NCBI GenBank assembly: GCA_002347645.1
Contig: DDYF01000030.1
Coordinates: 1-49,162, forward strand
Length of the DNA stretch: 49,162 bases
Direction of reading: 5' to 3'
From: Thermoleophilia bacterium UBA2241
GTDB lineage: Bacteria > Actinomycetota > Thermoleophilia > UBA2241
Shown: in pieces, positions 15,845 to 24,182 of the stretch
Layout of the letters: every line of letters starts with the position of its first letter
Numbering within the stretch: position 1 is the stretch's first letter
Position numbers and translations under genes: made by a program
Notes under the pieces: generated by a model
The model's database searches: none
Seen by the model: the letters and a program-made list of their open reading frames with translations, nothing else
Told to the model about the DNA's origin: nothing

Positions 15845-16582
15845 TCAGCGCCAGGAGAGCACCTCGTCGAGCGGACGCCGCGTGCTGTGACGCAGGCGTC
15901 CGGCGGGGCGGCCGATCGGCATCAGGGCGGCGAGGCGGGCGCCGGGGGGCGGAGCCAGAAGCTCCTCGATGGCCGGCGCCGCCAAGACCGGGGCGGTCAT
16001 CCAGCACGCGCCGTAGCCCATGGCGTGCGCCGCCGTGACCATGAGCTGTACGGCGGCGCCGAGGCTCTGCAGGTCGGGGCGCTGCCGAAGCCGGTCGCGC
16101 TCGTCGGTCGAGAGCCCGCGGGCGACCAGCAACTCGTCGGCCTGGCTGGCGTAGGGCATGACGAACACCGCGACGACGACCGGCGCGTCGGCGAAGAACG
16201 TCGCGTGCGTGCGGATCGCCCGGATGGCGCGCCCGCGTCCCGCGCACTCCGGCAGACCGGCCATCACGTCCAGAGCCGCGTGGACGGCCTCCGCCATCTC
16301 GTGGCGCAGGTCCTCGCCCTCCACGGCCACGAAGTGCCACGGCTGCGCGTTGCCGGCGTTCGCCGCGCGGACGGCGAGCCCGACCATCGCCTCGACGTCA
16401 TCGTGAGGCACCGGGTCGGGCAGGAAACGACGCACGCTGCACCGCGCCGCGACCGCCTCCGCCAGGCTGACGCGGATCAGCGCCGCGCGGGCGTCGATGG
16501 CGGCGTCGGGCGAGGTCGCTCCGCGCGACGGCTGCCGGCCGGCAGCCTCGCGGGGATCGTCGGCGTGCTCGCGCGGGATCAT
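15845..16582 (-). CDS. Nitroreductase-family flavoprotein
   Basis: A 245-residue FMN-dependent oxidoreductase of the nitroreductase family. The FMN-phosphate segment is RCSVRRFLPDPVPHDDVEAM, followed by ANAGNAQPWHFVAVEG. The second flavin-binding segment is LGAAVQLMVTAAHAMGYGAC. About 45 N-terminal residues are extra. ATG 16582 is supported by AAGGAG seven bases upstream. It opens the transcription unit that continues into the PylB-like fragment, pylC, pylD and pylT. A role in pyrrolysine chemistry is not known; it may be a chance neighbour. Confidence 0.85.
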   Translation of the reverse strand: MIPREHADDPREAAGRQPSRGATSPDAAIDARAALIRVSLAEAVAARCSVRRFLPDPVPHDDVEAMVGLAVRAANAGNAQPWHFVAVEGEDLRHEMAEAVHAALDVMAGLPECAGRGRAIRAIRTHATFFADAPVVVAVFVMPYASQADELLVARGLSTDERDRLRQRPDLQSLGAAVQLMVTAAHAMGYGACWMTAPVLAAPAIEELLAPPPGARLAALMPIGRPAGRLRHSTRRPLDEVLSWR

Positions 16583-16645
16583 CGTTCGCTCCTTGCCTGC
16601 GCGCCGGCTTGGGCGTCGGCGGCGCGCCCGGACATCTTAGCAAAG

Positions 16646-16685
16646 GGGGCGGGGCGGGCGCCCTCGCGGACACCCGCCCCGCCCC
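16646..16685 (-). terminator. Terminator hairpin after the AOR operon
   Basis: A 13-bp GC stem (16646-16658 with 16673-16685) with a 14-base loop lies just after the MoaD-like gene. In the minus direction it is followed by GCCCCCTTTGCTAAG, a short T run. It separates the AOR operon from the nitroreductase-pyl transcript. Confidence 0.65.
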
Positions 16686-16701
16686 ACGTCCTTCTGCCGA
16701 C

Positions 16702-16971
16702 TCAGCCGCCCGAGAGCGGCGGGACGACCATCATCTTGTCGCCGTCCTCGAGCGCCGTGTCGAGGCCCTCGCGGGCGTTGATGTTGCGCCCGTTGAGGAA
16801 GACCCCCGCGTACATGCGCCCGTCGTCGCGGAAGATGCGCAGGCGCATGCGCGGCTCGAGGGCGATCGCCTGCTCGAGAGCCTCGCCGACCGTGGCCGCG
16901 TCGCACTCGACCTCGGCGCGCCCGTCCGCGGTCGTCATGCCGACCGGCAGCTTGAGATAGGCCTTCGCCAT
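16702..16971 (-). CDS. MoaD/ThiS-family sulfur carrier protein
   Basis: An 89-residue ubiquitin-like protein ending in the Gly-Gly needed for adenylation and thiocarboxylate formation (MMVVPPLSGG). The core DGRMYAGVFLNGRNINAREG is typical of MoaD-related proteins tied to aldehyde:ferredoxin oxidoreductase clusters. It probably provides sulfur for pyranopterin dithiolene synthesis for the tungsten/molybdenum cofactor of the upstream AOR. It starts 4 bp after the ferredoxin stop, last in a three-gene operon. Confidence 0.88.
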   Translation of the reverse strand: MAKAYLKLPVGMTTADGRAEVECDAATVGEALEQAIALEPRMRLRIFRDDGRMYAGVFLNGRNINAREGLDTALEDGDKMMVVPPLSGG

Positions 16972-16975
16972 CGCC

Positions 16976-17473
16976 TTACGCCTGCAGCTCCTTGTCCTTC
17001 TTGTCGACCTTGAGGTCGACGGCCAGCACGTGCGGGTTCTGGCAGAAGGCGATGCACTGGGGCTCGCCGTCGCAGAGGTCGCACTTGAAGGCGACGTGAC
17101 GGTCGGGATGCTCGTGGATGACGTTCGTCGGGCAGACGTCGTAGCACTCGCCGCAGTTCGTGCACTTCTCCTCGTCGACGACGAGGACGTAGCCCTTGAC
17201 GACCTCGCCGTTCTTCTCCTTCGACGGGTAGTCGCCCTTGACGCGCACCGTGATCTCCTTGGTCACGATGGCGTCGTGGGGGCAGGCCTCCTGGCACTTG
17301 GCGCAGGCGGTCTGCAGGCAGGTGTGACCCTTGATGGCGCCCGTGGTGGGGTTGACCTCGGAGTAGAGGCGGGCGACCGAGGGGCGGTAGGCGTTCTCGT
17401 GGTAGGCGCTGCAGGCCAGCTCGCACATGTGGCAGCCGGTGCACTTCTTGCTCGAGATCATCACGTGAGGCAT
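16976..17473 (-). CDS. Polyferredoxin-type 4Fe-4S protein, AOR partner
   Basis: A 165-residue iron-sulfur protein related to the electron-transfer subunits of AOR and formate dehydrogenases (HycB/CooF type). Cysteine groups are CTGCHMCELAC at the N-terminus, CLQTACAKCQEAC, CTNCGECYDVC and CDLC with CIAFC near the C-terminus, enough for four clusters. No signal or Tat motif is visible, so it is cytoplasmic. It lies between AOR and the MoaD-like gene and likely passes electrons from aldehyde oxidation to a further acceptor. The stop is TAA. Confidence 0.9.
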   Translation of the reverse strand: MPHVMISSKKCTGCHMCELACSAYHENAYRPSVARLYSEVNPTTGAIKGHTCLQTACAKCQEACPHDAIVTKEITVRVKGDYPSKEKNGEVVKGYVLVVDEEKCTNCGECYDVCPTNVIHEHPDRHVAFKCDLCDGEPQCIAFCQNPHVLAVDLKVDKKDKELQA

Positions 17474-17504
17474 GTCATTCTCCCTTCGTTCGGCGTGACG
17501 CCGT

Positions 17505-19310
17505 CTAGAGGCGCACGTCGACGCCGAGCTCGGCGAGCTTGGCCTCGCTGGGGACGCCGTTCTCGTCCCAGCCGCGGATCTGATAGAACTCCTGCAGGGC
17601 GTTCTTGAACGTCTCGGTCCCGATCGACCGTCCGGCGGAGGCGCCGGTGGTGTGCGCGCCGTCCTCCGCGTACAGCTTCTTCGGGATGTCGTCCGGCTCC
17701 ACGTCTTCGCGCAGGTTGTAGAGACGGCCGAGGTTCCACACGCGCTCGCCGACCTTCCAGACGTCGTCCTCGGCGACCTCGCGCTTCCACAGGTGCTTGA
17801 AGAGCTGCGCGACCTGCTCCGGCGTGATCGCCCAGAAGTCGCACCAGATGCCGGTGAACTTCACGGCGCTGAAGTTCTCGCCGATCATGCCCTCGGCAGG
17901 GTTGCCCCAGACGACCTTTTGGGCCTTGCCCTCGAGCGTGTCTGGGGGCAGCGTGCCGCCGACGATCTCGTCGGCGATCGGGTACGCGCGCATGTGGCAG
18001 CCGCCACGGTCGCTCGTCGCGTAGCCGATGCTCATGCCGAACGCACCGCGGGGGTCGTACCCGGGGAGCTCCATGTTCTTGACTTCCATGGCGAGCTCGG
18101 GGTGGCCGTACTTGGTGGCCAGCGCCCGGGCGCCGAGGGCCAGGTCGGCGCCGATGCCCTCGCCCCTGGCGAGGAGAGCCGGCGCCTTGAGGTAGCCCTC
18201 GACCTCGCCGAAGCGCAGGCCGAAGTCCTTGACGCCCTTCTCGGTGAGGTCCATCGCCAGGCCGACGACGCTGCCCGTCGAGATCGTGTCGAGACCGAGC
18301 TCGTCGCACTCGGCGTTGAACTTCATCAGCGCCTCGATGTCGCCGATGCCGCAGTTGCCGCCGCAGAGGGCGATAGTCTCGTATTCGGGACCCTCGCCGG
18401 CCACGCCGCCGGCCTCGTGGAACTGGCGGCAGCCGATGGCGCACTGGTAGCAGGCGCGGTTCTTGGTGCGGATCTTGACGAACGAGTCGGAGTTGATGCC
18501 CTCGACACCGTCGAAGGTGCCCGACGACCAGTTGCGCGTCGGCATGACGCCGGCGTCGCTCATGATCTGCGCGAGGACCGGGGTGCCCTCTTCGTTGGCC
18601 CACAGGTTGTCCTCGGTGAGCACGTACTCGCTGTGGATGCGGTACAGGTCGTCGAGGAACGCCTTGGCGTCGTCGCCGACGGTCACCGACCCGGTGCCGC
18701 GGATCGCGATGGCCTTGAGGTTCTTGCGGCCCCAGAGGGCGCCGTGGCCGCCCCGGCCGGCCTTGTGGTACTGGTCGGTCGAGAGGCAGGCCCAGAGGAT
18801 CTGCTTCTCGCCCGCCGGACCGATGGACAGGGTCTTGGCGTTGGGGTCGAAGTCGCGGCGCAGGGCCTCCTCGATCTCGGAGGTCGACAGGCCCCAGTAC
18901 TTGGGTTCGGCCGGCACGAAGCTGACCACGTCGTCCTTGATGGTCACGACGACCGGCTGGGGCGACTCTCCCTTGATGATGATGGCGTCGTAGCCCGCGA
19001 ACTTCATCTCGGGGGCGAAGGAACCGCCGACGTAGCTGTCGTTGAGGATCCCGGTCTGCGGGCTCTTGCAGCCGACGACGAGGCGTGAGGCCGTGCTCAC
19101 GTTCGTTCCCGCGAACGGTCCGGTCATGAGGATGACCGGATTCTCCGGCGCCCACGGGTCTGACTTGGGCGCGATCTCCTCCCACATGTACCGGAGCAGC
19201 AGGCCCTTGCCGCCGACGTACTTCTGCGCCCACTCCATGTTGAGGGGCTCGACGGCGCTCGTGCCCGCGCTCAGGTCGATCCTGAGCACTCTGCCTTTGT
19301 AGAAGTCCAA
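17505..19310 (-). CDS. aor: Aldehyde:ferredoxin oxidoreductase, tungsten-type
   Basis: A 601-residue member of the AOR family. It oxidises aldehydes to carboxylates with a tungsto-bispterin and one 4Fe-4S cluster, donating electrons to ferredoxin. N-terminal AOR domain motifs include YVGGKGLLLRYMWEE, GPFAGTNVSTASR and AGRGGHGALWGRKNLKA (184-200). Cluster ligands include CYQCAIGC at 287-294, and the pterin-binding LGLDTISTG follows. The start is TTG 19310 with GGAGG directly upstream; no ATG is available near. It is first of the AOR-ferredoxin-MoaD operon. It indicates anaerobic metabolism. The gene ends in TAG; readthrough would add nine codons. Confidence 0.95.
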   Translation of the reverse strand: MDFYKGRVLRIDLSAGTSAVEPLNMEWAQKYVGGKGLLLRYMWEEIAPKSDPWAPENPVILMTGPFAGTNVSTASRLVVGCKSPQTGILNDSYVGGSFAPEMKFAGYDAIIIKGESPQPVVVTIKDDVVSFVPAEPKYWGLSTSEIEEALRRDFDPNAKTLSIGPAGEKQILWACLSTDQYHKAGRGGHGALWGRKNLKAIAIRGTGSVTVGDDAKAFLDDLYRIHSEYVLTEDNLWANEEGTPVLAQIMSDAGVMPTRNWSSGTFDGVEGINSDSFVKIRTKNRACYQCAIGCRQFHEAGGVAGEGPEYETIALCGGNCGIGDIEALMKFNAECDELGLDTISTGSVVGLAMDLTEKGVKDFGLRFGEVEGYLKAPALLARGEGIGADLALGARALATKYGHPELAMEVKNMELPGYDPRGAFGMSIGYATSDRGGCHMRAYPIADEIVGGTLPPDTLEGKAQKVVWGNPAEGMIGENFSAVKFTGIWCDFWAITPEQVAQLFKHLWKREVAEDDVWKVGERVWNLGRLYNLREDVEPDDIPKKLYAEDGAHTTGASAGRSIGTETFKNALQEFYQIRGWDENGVPSEAKLAELGVDVRL

Positions 19311-19480
19311 GGCGTCCTCCCGAAGACGTACTGGAACGTGCCCCGAGCGCCTCGGGGGTGCGTCGACCGCGAGGCGCGAAAGGGGATGACAGGCGCCGCC
19401 ATTCTATGAGAGCAGGCTCGGGCGGGCAACTGGCCGATGAGCCCCGGCCGTCTGGCCGAACGGCAGAAAAGGCCTGCAAC

Positions 19481-19517
19481 GAGGGCGGCGACGCGCCTGC
19501 GGCGCGCCGCCGCCCTC
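19481..19517 (-). terminator. Terminator hairpin after B12 radical SAM gene
   Basis: A 17-bp stem with one A-C mismatch (19481-19497 with 19501-19517) and a 3-base loop overlaps the stop of the radical SAM gene. In the minus direction it is followed, 13 bases on, by CCTTTTCTG. It is probably an intrinsic terminator. Confidence 0.6.
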
Positions 19518-21432
19518 ACGCCGGGTCTTCCCCGGCTGCGGCGTCGCGCGGCAGGCCCAGGGCCAGGTACGAGCCTCCCTCGCGCAGCATCAGCCCGTCG
19601 TGAACGAGAGGGGCGAGCGCCTCGTCCACCTCGCCGGCGTCGACGTCGCGACCCGTCTCGCGCGCAAGCAGCTTCGCCAGCGCGCCCGCCGTCTGCACGT
19701 CGTCGCACGCCCTGTAGAGGGCGCGGTGCTCGCCGTCGAGGACCGTCAGCTCGTCCGGGTCGAACCCGGGGCGGCGGTCGCTCAGGGTGAGCGTGGCGCC
19801 GTCGTCGACGAAGGTGAGCGCACTCTGCGTGAAGCTTTCCTTCCAGCGCGCGACGGCGGCCGCCAGCGGCGCCGTGGCCTCGCCGACCCGCGACGGCGAC
19901 GCATCCGCGAAGCAGAACGAGTATGCGAGCCGCGACAGCGCGGCCGCGTCGAGACGGTAGACGTACCCGCAGGCCGGGTACGGCCGCACGTCGTCGAGGC
20001 CGTAGCGCGCGGGATCCTCGAACATGGGGCTGAAGCGGTCGAGGCGGAACGCCCCGACGGTATGTGGCGGCTGCAGGTGGCTCAGCAGAGGGACGAGCCG
20101 CGCCATCCGCTCGTACTCGCCCGGGTCTTCCCCCGGGAGACCCCAGAGGAGGTTCCAGACGACGTCGAGCCCCACCGCGCGCGCGCACTTGAGGAACTGC
20201 ACGCCGGCGAGTGCCGTGGTTCCCTTGCGCATGCGCCTCAGCGTGCTGGTGCTCAGGCTCTCGATGCCGGCCTCCACCCGTCGGACGCCCGCGCCGACGA
20301 GCGTGGCGAGCTGCCGGCGGTCGAGCGTCGGCCTTACCTGGAGGTACACGATGTCGACGCCCGGCAACCGGGCGTGCAGGGCAGGGAAGACGTCGTCGAG
20401 GTAGTCGGGGGGCACGATCTCGTCGGTCACGAAGATCGAGGAGGCCGAGTACCGCCGGACCAGCCCCTCGAGCTCGGCGAGAGCCCGGGGGGCGCTCTTC
20501 GTACGGTACGCCAGCGAGGCGCTCGCCTGGCCGCAGAACGTGCAACGGCTCTTCTCGCCCCACCAGCAGCCCCGCGAGGTCTCGAAGGGGATCCGCGGCG
20601 CGAACGTGTCGCGCAGGGGACTCGCGGCGAGACGCGCGAAGTAATCGTCGAAGTCGGGAGTCGGCACGCGGTCCAGGTCGAGCGCCGGCGCGGCGTCTCG
20701 CGGCGCGCCCTCGCCCCCCCCGCCGGCCACGTCCACCCCCGCCTGCTCCCCTCGCGCCTCCGAGGCCAGCCGCACCCCCGGCACGCCGGCCGGGGGCTCT
20801 CCCGCGACGCGCCGCCGCACCAGCTCGGGCAGCGCCTCCTCCCCCTCGCCGTCTACGACCCCGTCGACGCATGGGAAGGAGCGCACCAGCTCTGCGCCCA
20901 TCTCGCCGCGGCAGCTGGCCCCGCCGAAGACGACGAAGGCATCAGGGCACGCCGCCTTGACGCGCCCCGCAAGGGCGAGCGAGGCGGCGTGCTGGCCGCT
21001 CATGCTGGTGAAGCCGACCACGGCGGGCTGTACCGCCGCGATCTCGGCGAGGCACCGGTCGAGAAGCTCACCGGCCTGCACCTCGGCGGCCCGCAGGTCG
21101 GCGCGGAAGCCCGCGTCGAGCGGCCGCTTGCCGAAGTAGGGCACGGCGTGCTCCGGCGCGCCGCCCGCCAAGACCTGCTCCTCGTACTCCTCCCATGGCT
21201 GCGGCGGAGGCTCCGGCAGCCACGCCGCGAACACCCGGTCCCCAAGCAGGTCCACGGCCGGCCACCCGGCGATCGTGTCGTACACCTCCGGCGAGACCAT
21301 CGCCGCGAAGTCGAGCGTCGCGTCGATCACCGTCACGTCGAGGGGCTTCAGCGCCGCCTTCAGCAGCCCGAGCGCGAGCGACGGCTGCCTGAAGCCGCCG
21401 AACGGCATGGTGACGAGGACGACGCCGGGCAC
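19516..21432 (-). CDS. B12-binding radical SAM protein, RiPP-maturation methyltransferase-like
   Basis: About 638 residues. The N-terminal part (about 1-200) is a cobalamin-binding-like domain beginning VVLVTMPFGGFRQPSLALGL, with FGGASCRGEMGAELVRSFPC later. The radical SAM core has the unusual spacing CX7CX2C in RGCWWGEKSRCTFCGQ, typical of the ribosomal-peptide-maturation radical SAM 1 group (from memory). A C-terminal winged or RRXRR-like domain follows. GTG 21432 is preferred; GTG 21468 would overlap the upstream SDR. No precursor peptide is evident next to it. Function is likely methylation or another radical reaction on a peptide or small molecule. Confidence 0.8.
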   Translation of the reverse strand: MPGVVLVTMPFGGFRQPSLALGLLKAALKPLDVTVIDATLDFAAMVSPEVYDTIAGWPAVDLLGDRVFAAWLPEPPPQPWEEYEEQVLAGGAPEHAVPYFGKRPLDAGFRADLRAAEVQAGELLDRCLAEIAAVQPAVVGFTSMSGQHAASLALAGRVKAACPDAFVVFGGASCRGEMGAELVRSFPCVDGVVDGEGEEALPELVRRRVAGEPPAGVPGVRLASEARGEQAGVDVAGGGGEGAPRDAAPALDLDRVPTPDFDDYFARLAASPLRDTFAPRIPFETSRGCWWGEKSRCTFCGQASASLAYRTKSAPRALAELEGLVRRYSASSIFVTDEIVPPDYLDDVFPALHARLPGVDIVYLQVRPTLDRRQLATLVGAGVRRVEAGIESLSTSTLRRMRKGTTALAGVQFLKCARAVGLDVVWNLLWGLPGEDPGEYERMARLVPLLSHLQPPHTVGAFRLDRFSPMFEDPARYGLDDVRPYPACGYVYRLDAAALSRLAYSFCFADASPSRVGEATAPLAAAVARWKESFTQSALTFVDDGATLTLSDRRPGFDPDELTVLDGEHRALYRACDDVQTAGALAKLLARETGRDVDAGEVDEALAPLVHDGLMLREGGSYLALGLPRDAAAGEDPA

Positions 21433-21448
21433 CCCGCGCCCCCGAGCG

Positions 21449-22225
21449 TTACTGCGCCGTCCAGCCACCGTCGGCGGTGAACTCGGCGCCCGTCACCCAG
21501 CGCGACTCGTCGCTGGCCAGGAAGAGGTCGATGTAGGCGATGTCGACGGGCTCGCCGATGAACCCGATCGGATGCTGGGCGCCGACCTTGGCGAAGTACT
21601 CGTCGGGCGTGAGGCCGAAGTCGGCGGCCTCCTTCTCGGTGAGCGGGGTGTGCACGTAACCGGGGTGCACGGAGTTCACGCGGATCTTGTAGCCCTTGGC
21701 GCCCATGGCCAGCGCCGCCGACTTGGTCATGATCGTGACGGCGCCCTTGGAGGCGCAGTAGGCGAAGAGCCCGGCCTCGCCGATCTGGCCGTCGATCGAC
21801 GAGCGGTTGACGATCGAGCAGGGCTCGCCGCTGGCCTTCATGGCCTCGATGACCGCCTTCATGCCGAGGAAGACGCTGGTCGCGTTGACCCTCATCACGA
21901 GGTCCCACTCGTCGAGCGTGGTCTCTTCGACGTCGTGGCCCAGCGAGATGCCAGCGTTGTTGACGAGCACGGTGAGCTTGCCGTAGGTCTTGACCGTCTC
22001 GTCGACGACGCGCCGCCAGTCGGCCTCGCTCGTCACGTCGAGCTTCATGAACGTGGCCTCGCCGCCGGCGGCGGCCACGGCACGCACCACGGCCGTGCCG
22101 GCCTCTTCGTTGATGTCCCCCAGCACCACCTTGGCGCCCTCGGCCGCGAAGAGCTCCACGGTGCCCCTGCCGATCCCCATGGCACCGCCGGTGATGATCG
22201 CGACCTTGCCGTCCAGTCTGCCCAT
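21449..22225 (-). CDS. Short-chain dehydrogenase/reductase
   Basis: A classical SDR of 258 residues. NAD(P)-binding TGGAMGIGRG, the NNAG motif (VLVNNAGISLG) and the catalytic Ser-Tyr-x3-Lys set (RSSIDGQ; YCASKG) are visible. Asp in VLGDINEE favours NAD over NADP. ATG 22225 has a GGGG-rich site upstream, while the long upstream open frame is unsupported. It ends 16 bp before the radical SAM start in the same direction, so co-expression is likely. Substrate is unknown; cyclic alcohol dehydrogenases and 3-oxoacyl reductases share this shape. Confidence 0.88.
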   Translation of the reverse strand: MGRLDGKVAIITGGAMGIGRGTVELFAAEGAKVVLGDINEEAGTAVVRAVAAAGGEATFMKLDVTSEADWRRVVDETVKTYGKLTVLVNNAGISLGHDVEETTLDEWDLVMRVNATSVFLGMKAVIEAMKASGEPCSIVNRSSIDGQIGEAGLFAYCASKGAVTIMTKSAALAMGAKGYKIRVNSVHPGYVHTPLTEKEAADFGLTPDEYFAKVGAQHPIGFIGEPVDIAYIDLFLASDESRWVTGAEFTADGGWTAQ

Positions 22226-22448
22226 GCCGTCCCCCTTGAGGTCCCGATGGCCATGCCCGTCCTCGCGACGCCCCGTGAGCGCGCGGGACCCGCCTAGCGT
22301 ATCAACTCGGCGCGTGCCGTCGTGCGGCCGCCCAGGCACTGCGCAAGCAGACCCGGCAAGCGGAGCCGTGTTGTCACCGCTCGTGGGCCGCTGCTACGCT
22401 TTGGAGCGCCTGCACCCACCGTCTGTGTGCACAGACAGGGAGGAAGTC

Positions 22449-23648
22449 ATGAGCGACGCTGGCACCGCCAAGGGCGGACGTGAGACTCCGCCGCCGCTGC
22501 AGAAGTTCGCCATCGGCGCCGGCCCGGTGACGGTCCACGAGCGCGTCTCGCTGGCGCTCGCCCGCGCCCCGCTCGACCACGAGGACCCCGAGTTCCAGGA
22601 GATCTTCCGCGAGACGACGGAACTGCTGAAGCGGGTCTTCCGCACGGGAGGCGACACCGTGATCATGCAGGGCGAGGCCGTCCTGGGTCTCGAGGCGACG
22701 GCGGCCAACCTGGTCGAGCCCGGCGACACCTGCCTGAACCTGGTGTCCGGCATCTACGGCGCGGGCTACGGGCGCCATTTCACCAACTACGGCGGCCGGC
22801 TGGTCGAGCTGAAGGTCCCGTACAACGAGGCGATCGACGCCGGGGAGGTCGAAGAGGTCCTCCGCCGCGAGGGCGACGTCAAGGTCATGGCCGTCGTGCA
22901 CTCGGAGACGCCGAGCGGCACCATGAACCCGGTGCGCGAGCTCGCCGCGCTCGCGCGCACGTACGGCGTGCTGCTCGTCGTCGACGCCGTCTCCTCGGTC
23001 GGCGCCGCGGAGTTCGCCTTCGACGAGTGGGGCGTCGACGTCGCCGTGGCCGGCCCGCACAAGTGCCTCGGCGGCGTGCCGGGCTCGGCGCTGATGGCGG
23101 TGAGCGACCGTGCCTGGGAGAAGATACGCTCCCGTCCCGACCCGCCCCGCCGCCGCTACCTGTCGCTGCTCGACTGGAAGGACGGCTGGATCGCCGAGGG
23201 CCGCTGGCCGTTCACGCCGTTCGTGGCCCAGATCGTCGGCCTGCGCGAGGCGCTCACGGCGCGCCTCGAAGAGGGGCTCGACGCCGCCATCCGCCGGCAC
23301 GACTATGTCGCCGCGATGTGCCGCGCCGGCGTGCGCGGCCTGGACCTCGAGTTGTGGCCCGCCAGCGAGGAGATCATGTCGAACTGCGTGACCGCCTTCC
23401 GCGTCCCGGACGGCATGGCAGCCGAAGAGGTCAAGCTGCACATGAACCGGCGCTACGGGATCGTCATCTCGGGCGGGCTCGGCGAGCTCAAGGGCAAGCT
23501 GCTGCGCATCGGTCACATGGGGCACGTCGCCCAACCGGCCTACACGGTGATGGCGCTGGCGGCGCTGGAGCGGACCCTGCACGACCTCGGCCACCCGGTG
23601 GCCTTCGGGTCGGGCGTGGGCGCGGCGCTGGCCGCCATGGACCAGTGA
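22449..23648 (+). CDS. Class V aminotransferase (alanine/serine-glyoxylate aminotransferase family)
   Basis: A 399-residue PLP enzyme. The N-terminal IGAGPVTVHERV, the cofactor aspartate segment VVDAVSSVGAAEFAFDEWGV and the Schiff-base lysine in AGPHKCLGG identify the alanine-glyoxylate, serine-glyoxylate and ureidoglycine aminotransferase group. The late motif GIVISGGLGELKGKLLRIGHMG is typical. ATG 22449 has AGGGAGGAA upstream. Glyoxylate transamination to glycine would fit with the glycine decarboxylase genes further right, but this is inference. The stop overlaps the next gene's GTG start. Confidence 0.9.
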   Translation: MSDAGTAKGGRETPPPLQKFAIGAGPVTVHERVSLALARAPLDHEDPEFQEIFRETTELLKRVFRTGGDTVIMQGEAVLGLEATAANLVEPGDTCLNLVSGIYGAGYGRHFTNYGGRLVELKVPYNEAIDAGEVEEVLRREGDVKVMAVVHSETPSGTMNPVRELAALARTYGVLLVVDAVSSVGAAEFAFDEWGVDVAVAGPHKCLGGVPGSALMAVSDRAWEKIRSRPDPPRRRYLSLLDWKDGWIAEGRWPFTPFVAQIVGLREALTARLEEGLDAAIRRHDYVAAMCRAGVRGLDLELWPASEEIMSNCVTAFRVPDGMAAEEVKLHMNRRYGIVISGGLGELKGKLLRIGHMGHVAQPAYTVMALAALERTLHDLGHPVAFGSGVGAALAAMDQ

Positions 23649-24142
23649 GGGTGCTGGTCGCCTACTACTCGCTCACCGGGTTCACGGCGAAGCTCGCCGC
23701 GGCGACCGCGGCGCACCTCACGGGCCACGCGGTCGACGTGGTGGAGATCGTGCCCGTCAAGCCGTACTCGCACTTCACGGCCGGCGTGCGCGGGGTCACG
23801 CAGGCGATGGCGGGCACGATCGTCGACCTCGCCGGCACCGCGCCCGTGGCCGGCAGCTTCGAGGCCCTCGCGGTGTTCTCGCCCACGTGGGGCTGGATGT
23901 CGTCGCCGCCGGTGCGCAGCTTCGTCGCCGGGCTGCCCGAAGGGCGCGGCCTGCCCGCCGTCGTCGGGGTCACCCACGCCGGAGGGCCGATCGGTTCGTT
24001 CGACAGGCTGGCCGGGCTCGTGCGCGCACGCGGCTACACGGTCCTCGAGGCGCTCTCGGTGTTCTGCTACGCGAGCGACGCCGTGGAAGAGGCGGCGGTC
24101 AGGGCGGCCAGCGCCCTGACCGCCGCCTCAGCTACCGCCTGA
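23645..24142 (+). CDS. Flavodoxin-like protein
   Basis: A 165-residue protein with a flavodoxin-type FMN phosphate loop at the N-terminus (VLVAYYSLTGFTAKLA). The second loop reads FSPTWGWMSSPPVRSFV and the third THAGGPIGSF. It is likely a soluble one- or two-electron carrier or an FMN-dependent quinone reductase. GTG 23645 overlaps the TGA stop of the aminotransferase (GTGA); GTG 23651 is an alternative. Coupled translation suggests joint regulation, although an aminotransferase does not need a flavodoxin. Confidence 0.8.
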   Translation: MRVLVAYYSLTGFTAKLAAATAAHLTGHAVDVVEIVPVKPYSHFTAGVRGVTQAMAGTIVDLAGTAPVAGSFEALAVFSPTWGWMSSPPVRSFVAGLPEGRGLPAVVGVTHAGGPIGSFDRLAGLVRARGYTVLEALSVFCYASDAVEEAAVRAASALTAASATA

Positions 24143-24152
24143 ACCGGCCGCG

Positions 24153-24171
24153 CCGGCCCGCGACGTGCGGG
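24153..24171. terminator. Hairpin between convergent genes
   Basis: A 7-bp GGCCCGC/GCGGGCC stem with a 5-base loop lies between the flavodoxin-like gene and the convergent SDR, suitable as a bidirectional terminator. Confidence 0.5.
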
Positions 24172-24182
24172 CCGCCCCGCCC

